Part shown: positions 62,262-64,000 of the stretch, one piece after another | Layout: each line of letters begins with the position of its first letter | How positions within the stretch are numbered: position 1 is the first letter of the stretch | DNA from: CAWIMX01 sp963792785 | GTDB lineage: Bacteria; Acidobacteriota; Vicinamibacteria; Vicinamibacterales; CAVVIG01 | DNA: 64,000 nucleotides | Direction of reading: 5' to 3' | NCBI GenBank assembly: GCA_963792785.1 | Contig: CAWBXO010000001.1 | Coordinates: 1,550,001 to 1,614,000, forward strand | Made by a program: the position numbers and the translations under genes | Notes under the pieces: generated by a model | The model's database searches: none | Told to the model about the DNA's origin: nothing | Seen by the model: only the letters and a program-made list of their open reading frames with translations

Positions 62262-64000
62262 ATGTCACGCCGATTCGCGCTGCTGATGCTGGCGGCCGTT
62301 GTCGCGGTCGCGCCGGGGATTGCCGGACAGAATCGCGAGGCGTCGGGCCCGCCCTCGCCCGCCCGGGGCGACTGGCCGCTCTACACGGCCGACCTCGCCG
62401 GCACGCGCTACTCCCCGCTCGCGCAAATCGACGCGTCCAACTACGGACGCCTCGAGGAAGCCTGGCACTTCAAGACCGACAACCTCGGCCCGCGTCCCGA
62501 GTTCAAGCTCGAGGGCACGCCGCTGGCGGTCAACGGCATCCTTTATACCACCGGCGGCACGCGCCGCTCCGTGATCGCGCTCGACGGCGCGACCGGTGAG
62601 CTGATCTGGGAGCACAGCTACCGCGAGGGCGCGCGCGCGGGGCAGTCGCCCCGCCAGCTCTCGGGCCGCGGTGTCGCCTACTGGACCGACGGCCGCGGCG
62701 ACGAGCGCATCCTCTACGTCACCACCGGCTACCGCCTGATCGAGCTGAACGCGAAGGACGGCTCGATGGTGCCCGCGTTCGGCGCGGGCGGCGTGGTGGA
62801 CCTGAAGTCCGGCGCCGTGTTCGGGAACAACGAGCCGATCGATCTCGAGACCGGCGAGATCGGCCTGCACGCCACGCCGACCGTCGTCGGCGACATCGCC
62901 CTGGTCGGGTCGTCCTTTCGCGAGGGCGCGACCGTCAGCACGCACAACAACACGAAGGGTCTCGTCCGCGCGTTCGACGTGCGCACCGGCCGCCTGATCT
63001 GGACGTTCAACACCATTCCACGGCCCGGCGAGTTCGGGAACGACACGTGGCTGAACGACTCGTGGGCGGTGACGGGTAACAACGGCGTGTGGACGCAGAT
63101 CACGGCCGACCCGGATGCCGGCCTCGCCTACCTCGCCGTCGAGACGCCGACGTCCGATTACTACGGCGGCCTTCGGCCCGGGAGCAACCTCTTCGCCGAG
63201 AGCATCGTCGCCGTCGACGTGAAGACCGGCGTGCGCAAGTGGCACTTCCAGCTCGTGCACCACCCGCTGTGGAACTACGACATGTCCTCGGCGCCGATCC
63301 TCGCCGATATCGTCGTGGACGGCCGGGCGATCAAGGCCGTGGCCGTGACCGGCAAGCAGGGCGCGCTGTACGTGTTCGACCGGATCACCGGGCAGCCGGT
63401 ATGGCCGATCGAAGAGCGAGCGGTGCCGGCGGGCAACGTGCCGGGCGAGACGTACTCACCGACGCAGCCCTTCCCGACCAAACCGCCCGCTTACACACGG
63501 AACTACCTGAAGATCCCGGACGACCTGATCGACTTCACGCCCCAGCTGCGCGCCGAGGCGCTCGAAGTGCTGACGCACTACACGGTGGCGCCGTGGATGT
63601 ACAACCCGCCGATTCTCGGGAACATCAACGGCAAGGTCGGCGCGATCAACCTCGGGAACGCGGTGGGCGGCACGAACTGGCCGGGTGTGGCGTACGACCC
63701 GGAGACGCACACCGTGTTCGCGCAGGCGAACAACGCGGGCCTCACGTCGGCCTCGCTCGTCGCGCCGCCGCCGGGCTTCACCGACATCGACTACGTGTCG
63801 GGGATCGGCGGCCGCGAGTTCCGGGCCGTGTTCGGCCCCGGCGACTGCTGCGCCGCGGACTCGCCGCGCGCGATCGAACAGGCCGAGGCCCAGCGCCGGG
63901 AGGCTGCGGCCCCACCGGCGCCGGCCGCGCCCGCCGCGCGGCCCGCCGCCGCGCCCGTCAGCCTGTCGGTCGAGGGGCTCCCGCTCGTGAAGCCGCCGTA
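62262..64000 (+). CDS. PQQ-dependent dehydrogenase (3' end beyond window)
   Basis: The first 579 codons of a secreted quinoprotein. The signal peptide is about residues 1-22 (RRFALLMLAAVVAVAPGIAG). The PQQ propeller repeats are visible (IALDGATGELIWEH, VRAFDVRTGRLIWTFNTIPR, IVAVDVKTGVRKWHFQLVHH), and so is the active-site-type HHPLWNYDMSSAPILADI. Members oxidise sugars or alcohols in the periplasm and pass electrons to quinone. An Ala/Pro-rich insert lies near residues 545-570. GGGAGGAGG precedes the ATG. The frame is open to the window edge. It is divergent from the amine-oxidase-like gene. Confidence 0.9.
   Translation, partial: MSRRFALLMLAAVVAVAPGIAGQNREASGPPSPARGDWPLYTADLAGTRYSPLAQIDASNYGRLEEAWHFKTDNLGPRPEFKLEGTPLAVNGILYTTGGTRRSVIALDGATGELIWEHSYREGARAGQSPRQLSGRGVAYWTDGRGDERILYVTTGYRLIELNAKDGSMVPAFGAGGVVDLKSGAVFGNNEPIDLETGEIGLHATPTVVGDIALVGSSFREGATVSTHNNTKGLVRAFDVRTGRLIWTFNTIPRPGEFGNDTWLNDSWAVTGNNGVWTQITADPDAGLAYLAVETPTSDYYGGLRPGSNLFAESIVAVDVKTGVRKWHFQLVHHPLWNYDMSSAPILADIVVDGRAIKAVAVTGKQGALYVFDRITGQPVWPIEERAVPAGNVPGETYSPTQPFPTKPPAYTRNYLKIPDDLIDFTPQLRAEALEVLTHYTVAPWMYNPPILGNINGKVGAINLGNAVGGTNWPGVAYDPETHTVFAQANNAGLTSASLVAPPPGFTDIDYVSGIGGREFRAVFGPGDCCAADSPRAIEQAEAQRREAAAPPAPAAPAARPAAAPVSLSVEGLPLVKPP

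Overview
The window looks like the chromosome of a Vicinamibacteria-type acidobacterium (former subdivision 6), probably from a soil or water metagenome. The signs are very high GC with strong G/C bias at third codon positions, many secreted proteins of acidobacterial type, a PadR-regulated permease of the acidobacterial 'duplicated orphan permease' (ADOP) class, a VWFA-type secreted protein, DUF5916 and DUF4159 proteins and a PQQ dehydrogenase. No rRNA, tRNA, CRISPR array or insertion sequence was seen. The taxonomic call is an inference from gene content.

Layout. 0-3.3 kb: a decaying stress-type cluster with a broken BON-domain gene, a PRC-barrel gene, a sigma-54 response regulator and the remnant of a YihY-family membrane protein behind a sigma-54-like promoter. 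3.3-12.4 kb: housekeeping and redox genes (DUF4159, aldo/keto reductase, epimerase, secreted peroxiredoxin, PAP2 phosphatase, ACT-domain malic enzyme, DUF5916 outer-membrane protein, SDR). 12.6-18.1 kb: ammonium transporter plus a divergent PII protein, a CBS protein, a secreted M18 peptidase and an NHL protein. 18.1-18.9 kb: a toxin-antitoxin pair. 18.9-23.9 kb: PadR plus a small membrane partner, divergent from an ABC ATPase and permease, then a TPR lipoprotein. 23.9-31.8 kb: M16 protease, HdeD-like protein, beta-helix protein, TVP38-like protein and cardiolipin synthase. 31.8-36.5 kb: a tight minus-strand run of mostly secreted proteins. 36.6-43.1 kb: two small membrane proteins, then the run PadR - ADOP - ABC ATPase - ABC permease behind a readable promoter and operator. 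43.1-43.8 kb: VapBC. 43.8-64 kb: oxidative and catabolic genes, including two xanthine-dehydrogenase-type molybdenum subunits (one with its 2Fe-2S partner), cupins, SRPBCC, DUF6152, MarR, an overlapping operon (amidohydrolase, acyl-CoA ligase, YncE-like beta-propeller, outer-membrane MetA-like protein), a VWA protein, an efflux adaptor, an amine-oxidase-like flavoprotein and a PQQ dehydrogenase cut by the window end.

A striking property is the number of single-base reading-frame breaks, about sixteen in eleven genes, nearly all of them one extra base, inside well-conserved genes whose protein continues perfectly in the next frame. This points first to residual long-read sequencing error. I therefore give most of these as complete genes with a noted frameshift. 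Two are called pseudogenes: the YihY remnant, which has lost most of its coding region and cannot be explained by single-base errors, and the BON gene, whose first domain looks shortened.

The best candidates for something new are the PadR-ADOP-ABC module and its paralogue, the PII protein that has lost key 2-oxoglutarate ligands, and the amidohydrolase / CoA-ligase operon.
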